Source of the DNA: Carnobacterium jeotgali MS3
GTDB lineage: Bacteria > Bacillota > Bacilli > Lactobacillales > Carnobacteriaceae
Direction of reading: 5' to 3'
Assembly (NCBI RefSeq): GCF_000745125.1
Contig: NZ_JQNF01000010.1
Location: 682,001 to 746,000, forward strand
DNA: 64,000 nucleotides
The notes beneath the pieces were generated by a model. It was not told the origin of the DNA, did not search any database, and saw nothing but the letters and a program-made list of their open reading frames with translations. Shown here one piece after another: positions 1 to 12,475 of this stretch. Made by a program: the position numbers and the translations under genes. Numbering within the stretch: the first letter of the stretch is position 1; each line of letters begins with the position of its first letter.

Positions 1-1
1 T

Positions 2-277
2 ATTTTGGATATCCAGCAAGCTGTCAGTAAATATTATCAATTATCGATTGCTGACCTTAAAGGCAAAAAGAGGATCAAGTCCATTGTTTTACCAAGACAG
101 ATTGCTATGTATTTATCTCGAGAACTTACATCAAATTCTTTACCTAAAATCGGTGTTGAATTTGGCGGAAAAGATCACACAACAGTTATTCATGCGTATG
201 AAAAAATCGTTCATGCTTTAACAAGTGATAATCAATTAAAACAAGAAATAACAGATTTAAAGAAAAAATTAACCTAG
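2..277 (+). CDS. dnaA: Chromosomal replication initiator DnaA, C-terminal end (partial)
   Basis: Only the last 91 or so codons are in the window; the gene begins upstream. What remains is domain IV, the helix-turn-helix that binds DnaA boxes. It contains the run [13 protein letters not shown] and the DnaA signature [15 protein letters not shown] near the C-terminus. The protein opens oriC and loads the replicative helicase. dnaN follows after a 181-bp gap that holds DnaA boxes, the usual Firmicute dnaA-dnaN layout. The assignment is firm despite truncation. Confidence 0.97.
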   Translation: MLDIQQAVSKYYQLSIADLKGKKRIKSIVLPRQIAMYLSRELTSNSLPKIGVEFGGKDHTTVIHAYEKIVHALTSDNQLKQEITDLKKKLT

Positions 278-458
278 TTCTTTCTTTTGCACATGTGTAT
301 AACTGAGTGAGTTATCCTTTTTTCATCAACAACTTATCCACATGTGCAAAACCTTTTCGCTAATAGGGTTGCACCAGTTTTCCACAGTATCAACAAGCCC
401 TACTACTATTACTAAAGAACTTATAAAATAAATATAACTATATTTGGAGGTAAAATTA
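278..458 (+). other. dnaA-dnaN intergenic region with DnaA boxes (part of oriC)
   Basis: A perfect DnaA box TTATCCACA lies at 334-342 and a one-mismatch box TTTTCCACA at 378-386. On the other strand a one-mismatch box TGTGTATAA lies at 294-302. An AT-rich stretch (about 421-445) just before the dnaN ribosome site could be an unwinding element. Low-GC Firmicutes usually have box clusters on both sides of dnaA; the upstream cluster is outside this window. Confidence 0.75.
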
Positions 459-1601
459 ATGAAATTTACAATAAAGAGAAGTGCCTTTTTAAAAAGCTTA
501 GCGGATGTACAACGTGCGATTTCTTCTAGAACAACCATACCTATACTGACGGGGTTAAAAATTATTGCCAATGATGAAGGCTTAACTTTAACAGGTAGTG
601 ATTCAGATATTTCGATTGAAGCTTTTATTCCTGTATCAGAAGAAGAAAATCTTTTAACCATTGAAAAAACTGGCGGAATTGTTTTACAAGCACGTTTTTT
701 TAGTGAAATTGTAAAAAAACTTCCTGAAGAAACAATGACAATTGAAATATTGGATCATTTTCAAGCCTTGATTACTTCAGCAACAGCATCATTTAGAATT
801 AATGGCTTAGATCCTAATAATTACCCACATTTGCCAATCATAGATACATCAGAAACATTTACTTTACCTGTAAACTTATTTAAACAAGTTATCGGACAAA
901 CGGTTATTGCTATTTCTACCCATGAAAGTCGTCCAATCTTAACAGGTGTAAATATTGTTATTGAAAATGAAAAGTTTCTAGCAGTTGCTACCGATAGTCA
1001 TCGTTTAAGTCAACGTGTCATTCCGATTGAAATGAATGACGAGCAAGCGACAAAGAAATACAACATTATTATCCCAGGTAAGAGTTTGATCGAATTATCT
1101 CGGACATTGGATGAAACATCAGATACGATTGAAATGATGATCACTGAAAATCAAGTTTTATTTAAAGCAGAAAATCTATATTTCTATTCTCGTTTACTTG
1201 AAGGGTATTATCCTGATACTAAACGATTGATTCCTGACAATTCTTCAACAGAAATTAGTTTTAATGCGAGTGCTTTATTAGGTTCTATCGAACGTGCTTC
1301 TTTACTTTCACATGAAGGAAAGAACAATGTTGTAAAAATTACTATTACGCCAGATTTAATTGAAATTTCGGGGAACTCACCTGATGTCGGTAATGTTAAA
1401 GAGGAATTAGAATATCTATCTGTTGAAGGGGAGCCGATTGAACTGTCGTTTAACCCTGATTACATGAAAGATGCATTAAGAACTTTTGGACAAACAGATA
1501 TCAAAATTAAATTTACATCTCCAGTCCGTCCTTTTATTCTGGTTCCAAGTGAAAATGGACAAGACTTTATTCAATTAATTACTCCTGTTCGAACTTTTTA
1601 A
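459..1601 (+). CDS. dnaN: DNA polymerase III beta subunit (sliding clamp)
   Basis: This 380-residue protein is the ring-shaped processivity clamp that tethers polymerase to DNA and docks mismatch repair and translesion enzymes. The length matches Firmicute DnaN (about 375-380). It starts MKFTIKRSAFLKSLADVQRA and ends RPFILVPSENGQDFIQLITPVRTF-like, the conserved clamp C-terminus. The ATG at 459 is chosen because GGAGG at 446-450 sits 8 nt upstream; an in-frame upstream start at 444 would overlap that site. A terminator follows directly. Confidence 0.97.
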   Translation: MKFTIKRSAFLKSLADVQRAISSRTTIPILTGLKIIANDEGLTLTGSDSDISIEAFIPVSEEENLLTIEKTGGIVLQARFFSEIVKKLPEETMTIEILDHFQALITSATASFRINGLDPNNYPHLPIIDTSETFTLPVNLFKQVIGQTVIAISTHESRPILTGVNIVIENEKFLAVATDSHRLSQRVIPIEMNDEQATKKYNIIIPGKSLIELSRTLDETSDTIEMMITENQVLFKAENLYFYSRLLEGYYPDTKRLIPDNSSTEISFNASALLGSIERASLLSHEGKNNVVKITITPDLIEISGNSPDVGNVKEELEYLSVEGEPIELSFNPDYMKDALRTFGQTDIKIKFTSPVRPFILVPSENGQDFIQLITPVRTF

Positions 1602-1615
1602 AAAATTAAGCAAGT

Positions 1616-1656
1616 AAAAAACTACTTTTCAAGCAATTTGAAAAGTAGTTTTTTTT
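1616..1656 (+). terminator. Rho-independent terminator after dnaN
   Basis: Arms AACTACTTTTC and GAAAAGTAGTT flank a 9-nt loop and are followed by an unbroken run of eight T. It separates dnaN from the yaaA-recF-gyrB unit. Confidence 0.9.
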
Positions 1657-1768
1657 ATTATGCTCCAAATAACCATGTTTTTTTCGTTTTAAGCAATTGT
1701 GAGTGATTTAAGGTCTTTTTTTATCTTGTCGTTAAAATCGATAATAGTAGGGTTATTTTTAGATTTGG

Positions 1769-1797
1769 TTGTATTTTTGGCTAAAAAGGAGTATAAT
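1769..1797 (+). promoter_or_regulatory. Sigma-A promoter for yaaA-recF-gyrB-gyrA
   Basis: TTGTAT at 1769-1774 and TATAAT at 1792-1797 are exactly 17 bp apart. The transcribed leader then has a GCGTGGA/TCCACGC hairpin at 1822-1840 before the yaaA ribosome site. It is the only clear promoter between the dnaN terminator and gyrA. Confidence 0.7.
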
Positions 1798-1868
1798 AAG
1801 ATTAATAAGCGACAGCGTGATGCGTGGATTATGTCCACGCTTATTTTATTGAAAAGTAGGTGAAAAAC

Positions 1869-2119
1869 ATGAAAAAAACAATTAAAATCAATCGTGAATT
1901 CATTACATTAGGACAATTTTTAAAACATGTAAACATTATTAGCAGTGGCGGTATGGCTAAATGGTATTTGGCTGAACACACAGTAATGTTGGATAATGAA
2001 GTTGAAGATCGAAGAGGGAAAAAAATCTATCCAGGTTCTGTTGTTGAAATACCAAATGAGGGGACTTTTTTTATCCAATCAGAAGGTACAACTGATGAAT
2101 CAAATAAGGAAGAAAAATA

Positions 2120-2120
<1 letters not shown>
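1869..2120 (+). CDS. yaaA: S4-domain RNA-binding protein YaaA
   Basis: An 83-residue protein made almost entirely of an S4 RNA-binding domain (residues about 8-65, with ITLGQFLKHVNIISSGGMAK and the DRRGKKIYPG turn). YaaA lies between dnaN and recF in most low-GC Firmicutes and has been linked to ribosome assembly. The ATG at 1869 is preferred over an in-frame GTG at 1860 because that GTG is part of the ribosome site. Its TAA overlaps the recF ATG by one base, suggesting coupled translation. An acidic C-terminal tail of about 15 residues is poorly conserved in the family. Confidence 0.92.
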
Positions 2121-5181
<3,061 letters not shown>

Positions 5182-5204
5182 TCCAACTAGGAGGACAATA
5201 AAAA

Positions 5205-7790
5205 ATGGCTGAAGAATTTAAAGAAAATATAAAAAATGTTGAATTAAGCCATGAAATGCGCAGTTCATTCCTTGATTATGCAATGAGTGTTATTGTAGCG
5301 CGCGCGTTGCCAGATGTACGAGATGGTTTGAAACCAGTACATCGTCGTATTTTGTATGGAATGAGCGAATTGGGCGTAACGCCAGATAAAGCACATAAGA
5401 AATCAGCACGTATCGTTGGGGATGTTATGGGTAAATACCATCCTCATGGAGATAGTGCGATTTATGAATCAATGGTTCGGATGGCTCAAGATTGGAGTTA
5501 CCGCTATCCGTTAGTGGATGGTCATGGAAACTTTGGATCAGTCGATGGCGATGGAGCTGCAGCGATGCGTTATACGGAAGCGCGTATGACGAAAATGGCT
5601 TTAGAAATGCTGCGTGATATTAATAAAGACACGATTGATTACCATGATAACTATGATGGCTCAGAACGTGAACCAGACGTATTACCAGCTCGTTTCCCTA
5701 ATCTACTTGTAAACGGTGTGACAGGGATTGCTGTTGGTATGGCTACCAATATTCCACCGCATAATCTAACTGAAGTTATCTCAGCATTACACATTTTGAT
5801 GAATAATCCTGATGCAACAACAGCTGATTTGATGGAAGCAATCCCAGGGCCTGATTTCCCAACTGGGGGATTAGTCATGGGTAAATCTGGTATCAGAAAA
5901 GCTTATGAAACGGGTAAAGGCTCGATTATGGTTCGAGCTAAAGTTGAAATTGAAATACAAAAAAATGGCAAAGAACGCATTCTCGTGCACGAATTACCGT
6001 ACATGGTGAATAAAGCGAGATTAGTCGAACGCATCGCTGATTTAGCAAGAGACAAACGAATCGAAGGCATTACTGATTTAGCAGATGAATCCGATCGTGA
6101 TGGTATGCGCATCGTAATTGATGTGAGACGTGACGTAAGTGCAAGTGTTGTCTTGAATAACTTATATAAACTAACGTCAATGCAAACATCTTTTGGCTTT
6201 AACATGTTAGCAATTGTAAATGGTGTTCCGAAAGTATTAAGTTTAAAATCTATTCTTGAAGAATACTTAAAACACCAAGAAGTGGTTATTCGTAGAAGAA
6301 CGGCTTATGATAAACGCAAAGCTGAAGCACGTGCACACATCTTAGAAGGTTTAAGAATAGCCTTGGACCACATTGAAGAAATTATTCGAATTATCCGTAG
6401 TTCAAAAACGGGTGATGTGGCTAAAACGACGTTAATTGAAACGTACGGCTTATCAGAGAAACAAGCACAAGCTATTTTAGATATGCGTATGGTCCGATTG
6501 ACTGGTTTAGAGCGCGATAAAATCGAATCTGAATATACTGAATTAATAGCCTTGATTGAAGATATGGCTGATATTTTGGCAAAACCAGAACGGATACACA
6601 AGATTATCGAAACGGAGCTTCTTGAAGTACAAGAAAAATTTGGCGATGCTCGTCGTACGGAATTATTAGTAGGAGAAGTTCTAAGTCTTGAAGATGAAGA
6701 TTTGATTGAAGAAGAAGATATTGTTATTACGTTGACAAGCAAAGGGTATATCAAACGTCTTCCAAGTTCTGAATTCAAATCACAAAGACGTGGCGGACGT
6801 GGTATACAAGGAATGGGAGTTCATGATGATGATTTCATTGAAACCTTAGTTTCTTGTTCAACTCATGATACATTATTATTCTTTACGAATAACGGAAAAG
6901 TTTATCGTTCAAAAGGATATGAAATACCTGAGTATGGCCGTACAGCTAAAGGAATTCCAGTCATAAACTTATTAGGTATCGATTCTGGTGAAACCGTTCA
7001 AGCGGTTATAAATGTCAGAGGAGAAGCTGAAGATGGTCTGTATCTCTTCTTTACAACGCGCCTTGGAACAGTTAAACGTACAGATGTAAAAGCCTTCTCT
7101 AATATCCGAAGCAATGGACTAAAAGCTATTGTGTTAAAAGAGAATGATGAATTGATGTCTGTTTCTGTAACAAATGGTGACGAAAATATCATTATTGGAA
7201 CGCACATGGGTTATGCCGTAAGTTTCCATGAAAAAGATGTTCGAAACATGGGTAGAACTGCTGGTGGTGTTCGTGGTATTCGATTAAGAGAAAATGATTA
7301 TGTCATTGGAGTCGATCTGTTAAAAGAGGATTCTGAAGTTCTGATCATTACAGAAAAAGGGTATGGAAAACGAACTAAAGCAAGTGAATATGCTATTAAA
7401 GGCCGTGGCGGAAAAGGAATTAAAACAGCTAATATCACAAGTAAAAATGGTAACTTAGCTGGTTTGACAACTGTCAAAGGCGATGAAGATATTATGTTGA
7501 TAACAAATACAGGTGTTATTATTCGCTTTAATGTTTCAGCAGTATCGCAAACAGGTCGTGCCACATTAGGTGTACGTGTTATTCGAGTAGCAGAGGAAGT
7601 AAAAGTTTCGACTATGGCAAAAGTAGACGCAGAAGTTATAGAGGATGAAATAGATGAAACCGAAATCGTTTCTGAAGCATTCACTACAAAAGAGTCAGGA
7701 TTAGATGATTCAATCCAAGAAATTAATCCTGTAAACGACTCTGAAACTGACATAGAAGACATTACTGACACTGATTCAACAGAAGAATAA
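5205..7790 (+). CDS. gyrA: DNA gyrase subunit A
   Basis: An 861-residue breakage-reunion subunit. The catalytic tyrosine is in [11 protein letters not shown] (about residue 123). The quinolone-determining region reads [17 protein letters not shown]: the first key serine and the acidic residue are both present, so no classical resistance change is seen there, while the second position is Ala rather than Ser. The GyrA box [11 protein letters not shown], needed for DNA wrapping, is intact. The last 60 or so residues form a very acidic, low-complexity tail that varies among species. RBS TAGGAGG precedes the ATG. Confidence 0.98.
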   Translation: MAEEFKENIKNVELSHEMRSSFLDYAMSVIVARALPDVRDGLKPVHRRILYGMSELGVTPDKAHKKSARIVGDVMGKYHPHGDSAIYESMVRMAQDWSYRYPLVDGHGNFGSVDGDGAAAMRYTEARMTKMALEMLRDINKDTIDYHDNYDGSEREPDVLPARFPNLLVNGVTGIAVGMATNIPPHNLTEVISALHILMNNPDATTADLMEAIPGPDFPTGGLVMGKSGIRKAYETGKGSIMVRAKVEIEIQKNGKERILVHELPYMVNKARLVERIADLARDKRIEGITDLADESDRDGMRIVIDVRRDVSASVVLNNLYKLTSMQTSFGFNMLAIVNGVPKVLSLKSILEEYLKHQEVVIRRRTAYDKRKAEARAHILEGLRIALDHIEEIIRIIRSSKTGDVAKTTLIETYGLSEKQAQAILDMRMVRLTGLERDKIESEYTELIALIEDMADILAKPERIHKIIETELLEVQEKFGDARRTELLVGEVLSLEDEDLIEEEDIVITLTSKGYIKRLPSSEFKSQRRGGRGIQGMGVHDDDFIETLVSCSTHDTLLFFTNNGKVYRSKGYEIPEYGRTAKGIPVINLLGIDSGETVQAVINVRGEAEDGLYLFFTTRLGTVKRTDVKAFSNIRSNGLKAIVLKENDELMSVSVTNGDENIIIGTHMGYAVSFHEKDVRNMGRTAGGVRGIRLRENDYVIGVDLLKEDSEVLIITEKGYGKRTKASEYAIKGRGGKGIKTANITSKNGNLAGLTTVKGDEDIMLITNTGVIIRFNVSAVSQTGRATLGVRVIRVAEEVKVSTMAKVDAEVIEDEIDETEIVSEAFTTKESGLDDSIQEINPVNDSETDIEDITDTDSTEE

Positions 7791-7802
7791 AAAACAAAGC
7801 AA

Positions 7803-7838
7803 AAAAGAGTGGACCTCTATTGGTCCACTCTTTTTTGC
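7803..7838 (+). terminator. Rho-independent terminator after gyrA
   Basis: Arms AAAAAAGAGTGGACC and GGTCCACTCTTTTTT around a short loop, ending in T6. It closes the yaaA-gyrA unit. Confidence 0.93.
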
Positions 7839-8037
7839 TTTTATCAGGACAATCAAATTTTAAAAAAGCTTTTCGATAAATAGTACGAATACTTAAATAG
7901 AAGAGTGGACATAGTACTACCTTTGTAGAATTATATAAGGGTAAAAATCCAGAAATTTTGAACAAATAACAGCAGACAGATATCTAACACTAAAAACGAT
8001 AAAGCTAAAAAAACGTATTTAAAATGCTACTCAGGTA

Positions 8038-8066
8038 TTGATGTTCAAAATAAAATATGATATACT
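8038..8066 (+). promoter_or_regulatory. Promoter of the rpsF-ssb-rpsR operon with about 90-nt leader
   Basis: TTGATG at 8038-8043 and TATACT at 8061-8066 have 17-bp spacing. The leader (8067-8157) would fit the place of the S6:S18-binding autoregulatory leader known upstream of rpsF in many bacteria. I could not confirm the conserved bulge of that motif. The rest of 7839-8037 shows no gene. Confidence 0.6.
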
Positions 8067-8157
8067 AAACGGACGTGAGTAATCTAATGAGTTATCAATA
8101 GAATACTCTCCTTGCTCTGTAAAAAGAGCCAAAGTCCATAAGGAGGTGACAGTCAAG

Positions 8158-8457
8158 ATGAGTAAAGCAGCAAAATACGAAATTTTATACATTATCCGTC
8201 CAAACATCGAAGAAGCTGAAAAAACAGCTTTAGTTGAACGCTTTGACACTATTTTAAAAGATAATGGTGCTGAAATCACTGAATCTAAAGACTGGTCGAA
8301 ACGTCGTTTTGCTTACGAAATCAAAGATTTCCACGAAGGAATCTACCATATCGTAAAACTTACTGCTAATGATGCAGTTGCAATTAACGAATTCGATCGT
8401 TTATCAAAGATCAGCCCTGATATTCTGCGTCATATGACAATTAGAGAAGAAGACTAA
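8158..8457 (+). CDS. rpsF: 30S ribosomal protein S6
   Basis: A 99-residue small-subunit protein that pairs with S18 on the 30S platform. It shows the S6 pattern [24 protein letters not shown], then [29 protein letters not shown]. The ATG at 8158 lies 9 nt after AGGAGGTG; an in-frame GTG at 8146 is part of that ribosome site and is rejected. It is first in the rpsF-ssb-rpsR operon, the standard bacterial arrangement. Confidence 0.97.
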   Translation: MSKAAKYEILYIIRPNIEEAEKTALVERFDTILKDNGAEITESKDWSKRRFAYEIKDFHEGIYHIVKLTANDAVAINEFDRLSKISPDILRHMTIREED

Positions 8458-8465
8458 GCAAAAAA

Positions 8466-8481
8466 TGTTTCACATGAAACA
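8466..8481. promoter_or_regulatory. parS-like site 1 (chromosome partition)
   Basis: TGTTTCACATGAAACA differs by one base from the ParB/Spo0J consensus TGTTTCACGTGAAACA. It lies between rpsF and ssb. Its T-rich flank could also let it act as a weak hairpin, but the match to parS and the two further sites at 9.7 kb favour ParB binding. Confidence 0.75.
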
Positions 8482-8505
8482 TTTTTATCGGAAGGAGTGG
8501 GCAAT

Positions 8506-9024
8506 GTGATTAACAATGTTGTTTTAGTTGGAAGATTAACAAAAGATGCTGATTTAAGATACACTTCAAATGGTACAGCGGTAGCAACTTTTTCATTGGC
8601 TGTAAACAGACAGTTTACGAACCAAAAAGGTGAAAGAGATGCTGATTTTATTAACTGTGTTATTTGGAGAAAAAGTGCTGAATCATTTGCGAATTTCACC
8701 AGAAAAGGTGCATTAGTAGGTGTGGAAGGCCGTATCCAAACGCGTTCTTATGATAATCAACAAGGGCAACGTGTATATGTTACAGAAGTAGTTGTTGAAA
8801 CGTTCTCATTATTAGAATCAAAATCTAAAAATGATCAACGTAAAGACCAAGGTGATTCTCAAGCAGGATCTTATGGTTCTCAACAAAAACCTTATAACAA
8901 TAATGCACAAAGTAACTCACAAGAAGCTCCCCGTAACCAACAATATCAAAACTTTGGAAACTCTGATCCTTTTGAAAAGAGCGGACAACCGATTGATATT
9001 TCAGATGACGATTTACCATTCTAG
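8506..9024 (+). CDS. ssb: Single-stranded DNA-binding protein
   Basis: A 172-residue replication SSB. The OB-fold covers residues 1 to about 105 ([22 protein letters not shown], then [21 protein letters not shown]). A Gln/Asn/Ser-rich linker follows and the acidic protein-docking tip ends DISDDDLPF. The GTG at 8506 is chosen because GGAAGGAG ends 8 nt upstream and because SSBs start at this point. Second gene of rpsF-ssb-rpsR. Confidence 0.96.
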   Translation: MINNVVLVGRLTKDADLRYTSNGTAVATFSLAVNRQFTNQKGERDADFINCVIWRKSAESFANFTRKGALVGVEGRIQTRSYDNQQGQRVYVTEVVVETFSLLESKSKNDQRKDQGDSQAGSYGSQQKPYNNNAQSNSQEAPRNQQYQNFGNSDPFEKSGQPIDISDDDLPF

Positions 9025-9054
9025 AATGAATGGGAAATAAAGGAGGAAAATAAA

Positions 9055-9294
9055 ATGGCTCAACAACGTAGAGGCGGAAAGAAACGCCGGAAAGTTGACT
9101 TCTTTGCAGCAAACCACATTGAACATGTGGACTATAAAGATGTTGATCTTTTAAAACGTTTTATCTCTGAAAGAGGTAGAATTTTACCGCGCCGTGTTAC
9201 TGGAACATACGCGAAAAACCAACGTAAATTAACTAAAGCAATTAAACGTGCTCGTATTATGGGATTATTACCTTTCGTAACTGACGAACAATAA
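9055..9294 (+). CDS. rpsR: 30S ribosomal protein S18
   Basis: A 79-residue basic ribosomal protein, partner of S6 in the 30S platform. It has the S18 core [21 protein letters not shown] and [37 protein letters not shown] precedes the ATG. It ends the operon and a terminator follows. Confidence 0.97.
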   Translation: MAQQRRGGKKRRKVDFFAANHIEHVDYKDVDLLKRFISERGRILPRRVTGTYAKNQRKLTKAIKRARIMGLLPFVTDEQ

Positions 9295-9305
9295 AAAAAA
9301 TAAAG

Positions 9306-9338
9306 GAGTTGAGGCAAATGTCTCAACTCTTTTTGTTT
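9306..9338 (+). terminator. Terminator of rpsF-ssb-rpsR
   Basis: Arms GAGTTGAG and CTCAACTC followed by TTTTTGTTTTA. Confidence 0.88.
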
Positions 9339-9473
9339 TATTTATTAAGTACTTCATGCATTTTGGATAGACTATTTTTTAGTGCCAATCAACTCTGAAA
9401 GAAGAGGTCTTCTTAAAATAGTATGGAATAGATGAATTTGCTTGTAAGAGCCCTAGTGCCATCGTAAGCCTCA

Positions 9474-9509
9474 AACACAGCTTAATCGCTAAAGCGTTAA
9501 AGCTGTGTT
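9474..9509. other. Isolated hairpin in the rpsR-gdpP gap
   Basis: AACACAGCTT and AAGCTGTGTT flank an inner TAATCGCTAAAGCGTTA region, giving a near-perfect 36-nt inverted repeat without a strong T tract. It stands in a 470-bp intergenic region that otherwise holds only the two parS-like sites and the gdpP promoter area. The function is unknown. Confidence 0.5.
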
Positions 9510-9693
9510 ATTCGTATTGCTGGTAACTTCAGTAATCCTTAAAATTACTTTAGGTATTTATGTCAAAGTTTGTTATGCTTATAAGTTCCTAAGGGGCAAA
9601 TTTGTTCATGGTACAATAAATTTCTGTTCAATCATTCCTCTAGCTATTGAGTAAACTGAAAAAATGGGTAACTCAAAAGAATTAAATCAAGAA

Positions 9694-9709
9694 AGTTTCA
9701 CGTGAAACA
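9694..9709. promoter_or_regulatory. parS-like site 2
   Basis: AGTTTCACGTGAAACA has the exact parS core and one mismatch at the first base. It lies 10 bp from parS-like site 3. Confidence 0.8.
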
Positions 9710-9719
9710 TTGCTGATTT

Positions 9720-9735
9720 TGTTTCATGTGAAACA
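9720..9735. promoter_or_regulatory. parS-like site 3
   Basis: TGTTTCATGTGAAACA has one mismatch from the consensus. Together with site 2 it makes a closely spaced pair upstream of gdpP, about 9.7 kb from dnaA, as expected for an origin-proximal ParB loading zone. Confidence 0.78.
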
Positions 9736-9812
9736 AGTTGTCTACTTAGAGAACAAGTGGTAAAATAGAGAGTGAACTTGAATTAGGAAAGAGATGGAAA
9801 AAGGAGTTTATT

Positions 9813-11813
9813 ATGAATAAAAAACTGTCTCAAGAAAAGCTTCCAGAATTCTTAAATGATAAAAAAATACAGACTATTATTGCAATTATAATCGCATTGC
9901 AGTTAAGTACGATTATTCTGGGATTCTTCGCCAACATTGGAATTGGTTTAGCATTATTGGTTATATTTATAGTTGTACTAGTTTTATTGTATAATTTGCT
10001 AAAAAAATTAACTGCTGAAAATAAAAAATATATTTCTGATTTAGCTTTTAGAATTAAACGGGGAGAACAAGAAGCGCTTATTAAAATGCCAATTGGAATT
10101 CTTTTGTTTAATGATAATTTACAACTGCAGTGGATTAATCCATATCTTCAATCTCATTTGGGTTATCAAGAAGTTTTAGGCAAACAATTAGAAGACGTTG
10201 ATAGTGAATTAGCCACACTTATTGAAGAAAGTCGTGATTCTGGCTTGAAAACAGCTAAATGGGGCGATAAGTTTTTTCAAATTATTGTTCAAAAAGACAT
10301 AAAAGTGGTATATCTTATGGATATTACTGAATACGCTATCATTCAATCGAAATATGAAGATGAAAAAATTGTTATTGGTAATATCTTTGTTGATAATCAC
10401 GATGAAATTACTCAAGGGATGACGGATCGAAATATATCTAACTTAGATAATTTTATTACAACTCAATTATCTAATTGGGCGAAATTGCACCATGTATATT
10501 TGAAACGAATTACTGAAGATCGTTTTATTGTTATGATGCACTACAACTCTTTGACAAAGATGGAAGAAGAGAAATTCAGCATTATTGATCAAATAAGAGA
10601 AAGAACATCAAAACAAAATTTCCCATTAACATTAAGTATAGGTATTGCTTATGGATCTGATGATTTAAGTGAGCTGTCTAAATTAGCTCAAAGTAATTTG
10701 GATCTAGCTTTAGGCAGAGGTGGAGACCAAGTTGTTGTTAAAGGTTATGAAACTGAACCCCGTTATTATGGTGGAAAAACAAATCCAATGGAAAAAAGAA
10801 CGCGTGTTCGTTCTCGGATGATCAGTCAAGCACTCCAAGAACTGATGAAACATTCTGATCAAATTTTTATTATGGGACATAAATATCCTGATTTAGATGC
10901 AATAGGTTCATCGTTAGGCATTAGAAGAATCGCTGAAATGAATAATAAAGAAGCTTGGGTCGTTGTAAATCCAGAAGAATTTAGTAAAGATATATCTAAG
11001 TTAATGAAAGAAGTGGAAGAAGACAGTCAAATTAGTCGCTATATCATTACACCGTCAGTTGCGGAACAAATGATTACCGCCAATAGTTTAGTCGTTTTAG
11101 TCGATTTCCATCGTCCTTCTATGGGGATAGCACCGGAACTGATTTCACGAACGAATAAAGTAGTTGTGATTGATCATCACCGCCGTGGAGAAGCTTTTCC
11201 AAAGGATCCTGCTTTAGTTTATATTGAACCCTATGCCTCATCTTCAGCTGAACTAATTACTGAGTTGTTTGAATACCAATCAAAAGAAGCGAATCCGATT
11301 AATAAAATTGAAGCCACGGCTTTATTAGGTGGAATTATTGTAGATACAAATAGTTTCTCCTTGAGAACCGGTTCTCGTACCTTTGATGCAGCGAGTTATT
11401 TAAGGTCTTGTGGTGCTGATGCTATCATGATTCAACGATTGTTGAAAGAAGATAAGGAAACCTACCTTCTTCGTAGTCATTTGATTGAAACAATTGAATT
11501 TATTACTGAAAATATAGCCGTTGCAATTGGTGAAGAAGACAGTATTTATGATACAGTAGTAGCAGCGCAAACGGCTGATACGATGTTATCAATGTCTAAT
11601 GTTGATGCAGCTTTTGTTATAACTAAGCGTTCTGATAACCGAATTGGCATTAGTGCTCGTAGTTTGGGCGAAATCAATGTTCAAGTTATTATGGAGCAAC
11701 TTGGTGGTGGTGGACATTTATCTAATGCTGCTACGCAATTAGAAGACACAACCATAAAAGAAGCAAAAGAGCGATTACGCGATGCTATTGTAATGAAAAA
11801 AGAGGAGGAATAA
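9813..11813 (+). CDS. gdpP: Cyclic-di-AMP phosphodiesterase GdpP
   Basis: A 666-residue membrane enzyme that hydrolyses c-di-AMP to pApA and so tunes osmolyte and cell-wall homeostasis. Two membrane helices span about residues 17-65. A PAS-like domain and a degenerate GGDEF domain follow. The DHH domain shows [22 protein letters not shown] and [10 protein letters not shown], and the DHHA1 domain shows [10 protein letters not shown]. The catalytic His/Asp residues are present. RBS AAAAAGGAG precedes the ATG. rplI follows after 4 bp, the common gdpP-rplI pairing in Firmicutes. Confidence 0.95.
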   Translation: MNKKLSQEKLPEFLNDKKIQTIIAIIIALQLSTIILGFFANIGIGLALLVIFIVVLVLLYNLLKKLTAENKKYISDLAFRIKRGEQEALIKMPIGILLFNDNLQLQWINPYLQSHLGYQEVLGKQLEDVDSELATLIEESRDSGLKTAKWGDKFFQIIVQKDIKVVYLMDITEYAIIQSKYEDEKIVIGNIFVDNHDEITQGMTDRNISNLDNFITTQLSNWAKLHHVYLKRITEDRFIVMMHYNSLTKMEEEKFSIIDQIRERTSKQNFPLTLSIGIAYGSDDLSELSKLAQSNLDLALGRGGDQVVVKGYETEPRYYGGKTNPMEKRTRVRSRMISQALQELMKHSDQIFIMGHKYPDLDAIGSSLGIRRIAEMNNKEAWVVVNPEEFSKDISKLMKEVEEDSQISRYIITPSVAEQMITANSLVVLVDFHRPSMGIAPELISRTNKVVVIDHHRRGEAFPKDPALVYIEPYASSSAELITELFEYQSKEANPINKIEATALLGGIIVDTNSFSLRTGSRTFDAASYLRSCGADAIMIQRLLKEDKETYLLRSHLIETIEFITENIAVAIGEEDSIYDTVVAAQTADTMLSMSNVDAAFVITKRSDNRIGISARSLGEINVQVIMEQLGGGGHLSNAATQLEDTTIKEAKERLRDAIVMKKEEE

Positions 11814-11817
11814 AATT

Positions 11818-12273
11818 ATGAAAGTCATATTTTTAGCAGATGTAAAAGGTAAAGGAAAAAAAGGCGATGTAAAAAACGTTGCTGATGGATACGCACATAA
11901 CTTTTTATTGAAAAATAATTTAGCTAAAGAAGCTACGTCAGCAAGTATTAGTGAATTAAATGGAAAAATAAAAGCTGACGAAAAGAAAGAAGAAGAAATC
12001 CTACAAGAAGCTAAAAAAGTCAAAGAATTTCTCGAAAAAGAAGAGAATGCAATTGTAATTAAAACTAAAGCTGCTGAGGATGGGCGTTTATTTGGATCTG
12101 TTACGACTAAACAGATAGCTGCCACAGCTGAAAAACAATTAAATGTAAAACTTGATAAACGTAAAATTGATCTAGCTTTTCCGATTCGCACTGTAACATC
12201 AATGAAGATGGATGTAAAAATTCATCCTGAAGTGGTGGCAACTATAACAGTGAATGTTTTACCAGAAAATTAA
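11818..12273 (+). CDS. rplI: 50S ribosomal protein L9
   Basis: A 151-residue large-subunit protein. The N-terminal RNA-binding domain begins [20 protein letters not shown] followed by [11 protein letters not shown]; a long lysine/glutamate helix (about residues 42-75) connects to the C-terminal domain ([15 protein letters not shown]). The length is normal. It is cotranscribed with gdpP, whose stop lies just ahead. Confidence 0.97.
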   Translation: MKVIFLADVKGKGKKGDVKNVADGYAHNFLLKNNLAKEATSASISELNGKIKADEKKEEEILQEAKKVKEFLEKEENAIVIKTKAAEDGRLFGSVTTKQIAATAEKQLNVKLDKRKIDLAFPIRTVTSMKMDVKIHPEVVATITVNVLPEN

Positions 12274-12289
12274 CATAGTAAGAAAAGTA

Positions 12290-12332
12290 AAAGCGTTTGG
12301 CTCATTAGCAGTATAAGAGCCAAACGCTTTTT
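12290..12332 (+). terminator. Terminator after rplI
   Basis: Arms AAAGCGTTTGGCTC and GAGCCAAACGCTTT are a perfect 14-bp stem followed by TTTT. Confidence 0.94.
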
Positions 12333-12475
12333 AATTTGGAATAGATAGAAGAAAGGAACGAATGTTCTTTTTAGCAGATTGTATTACTTATCTTTTTAAG
12401 GTAAAATAATAGAATTGAATCTTACTAGTTAAGGAAAAATAATCAGAGTATTGATAGTGAAAGGAAGAGAATTTA

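Noticed and set aside
5651-7771. Several long antisense frames across gyrA
   Set aside because: They are shadows of the gyrA reading frame with skewed Ser/Ile composition and no ribosome sites.
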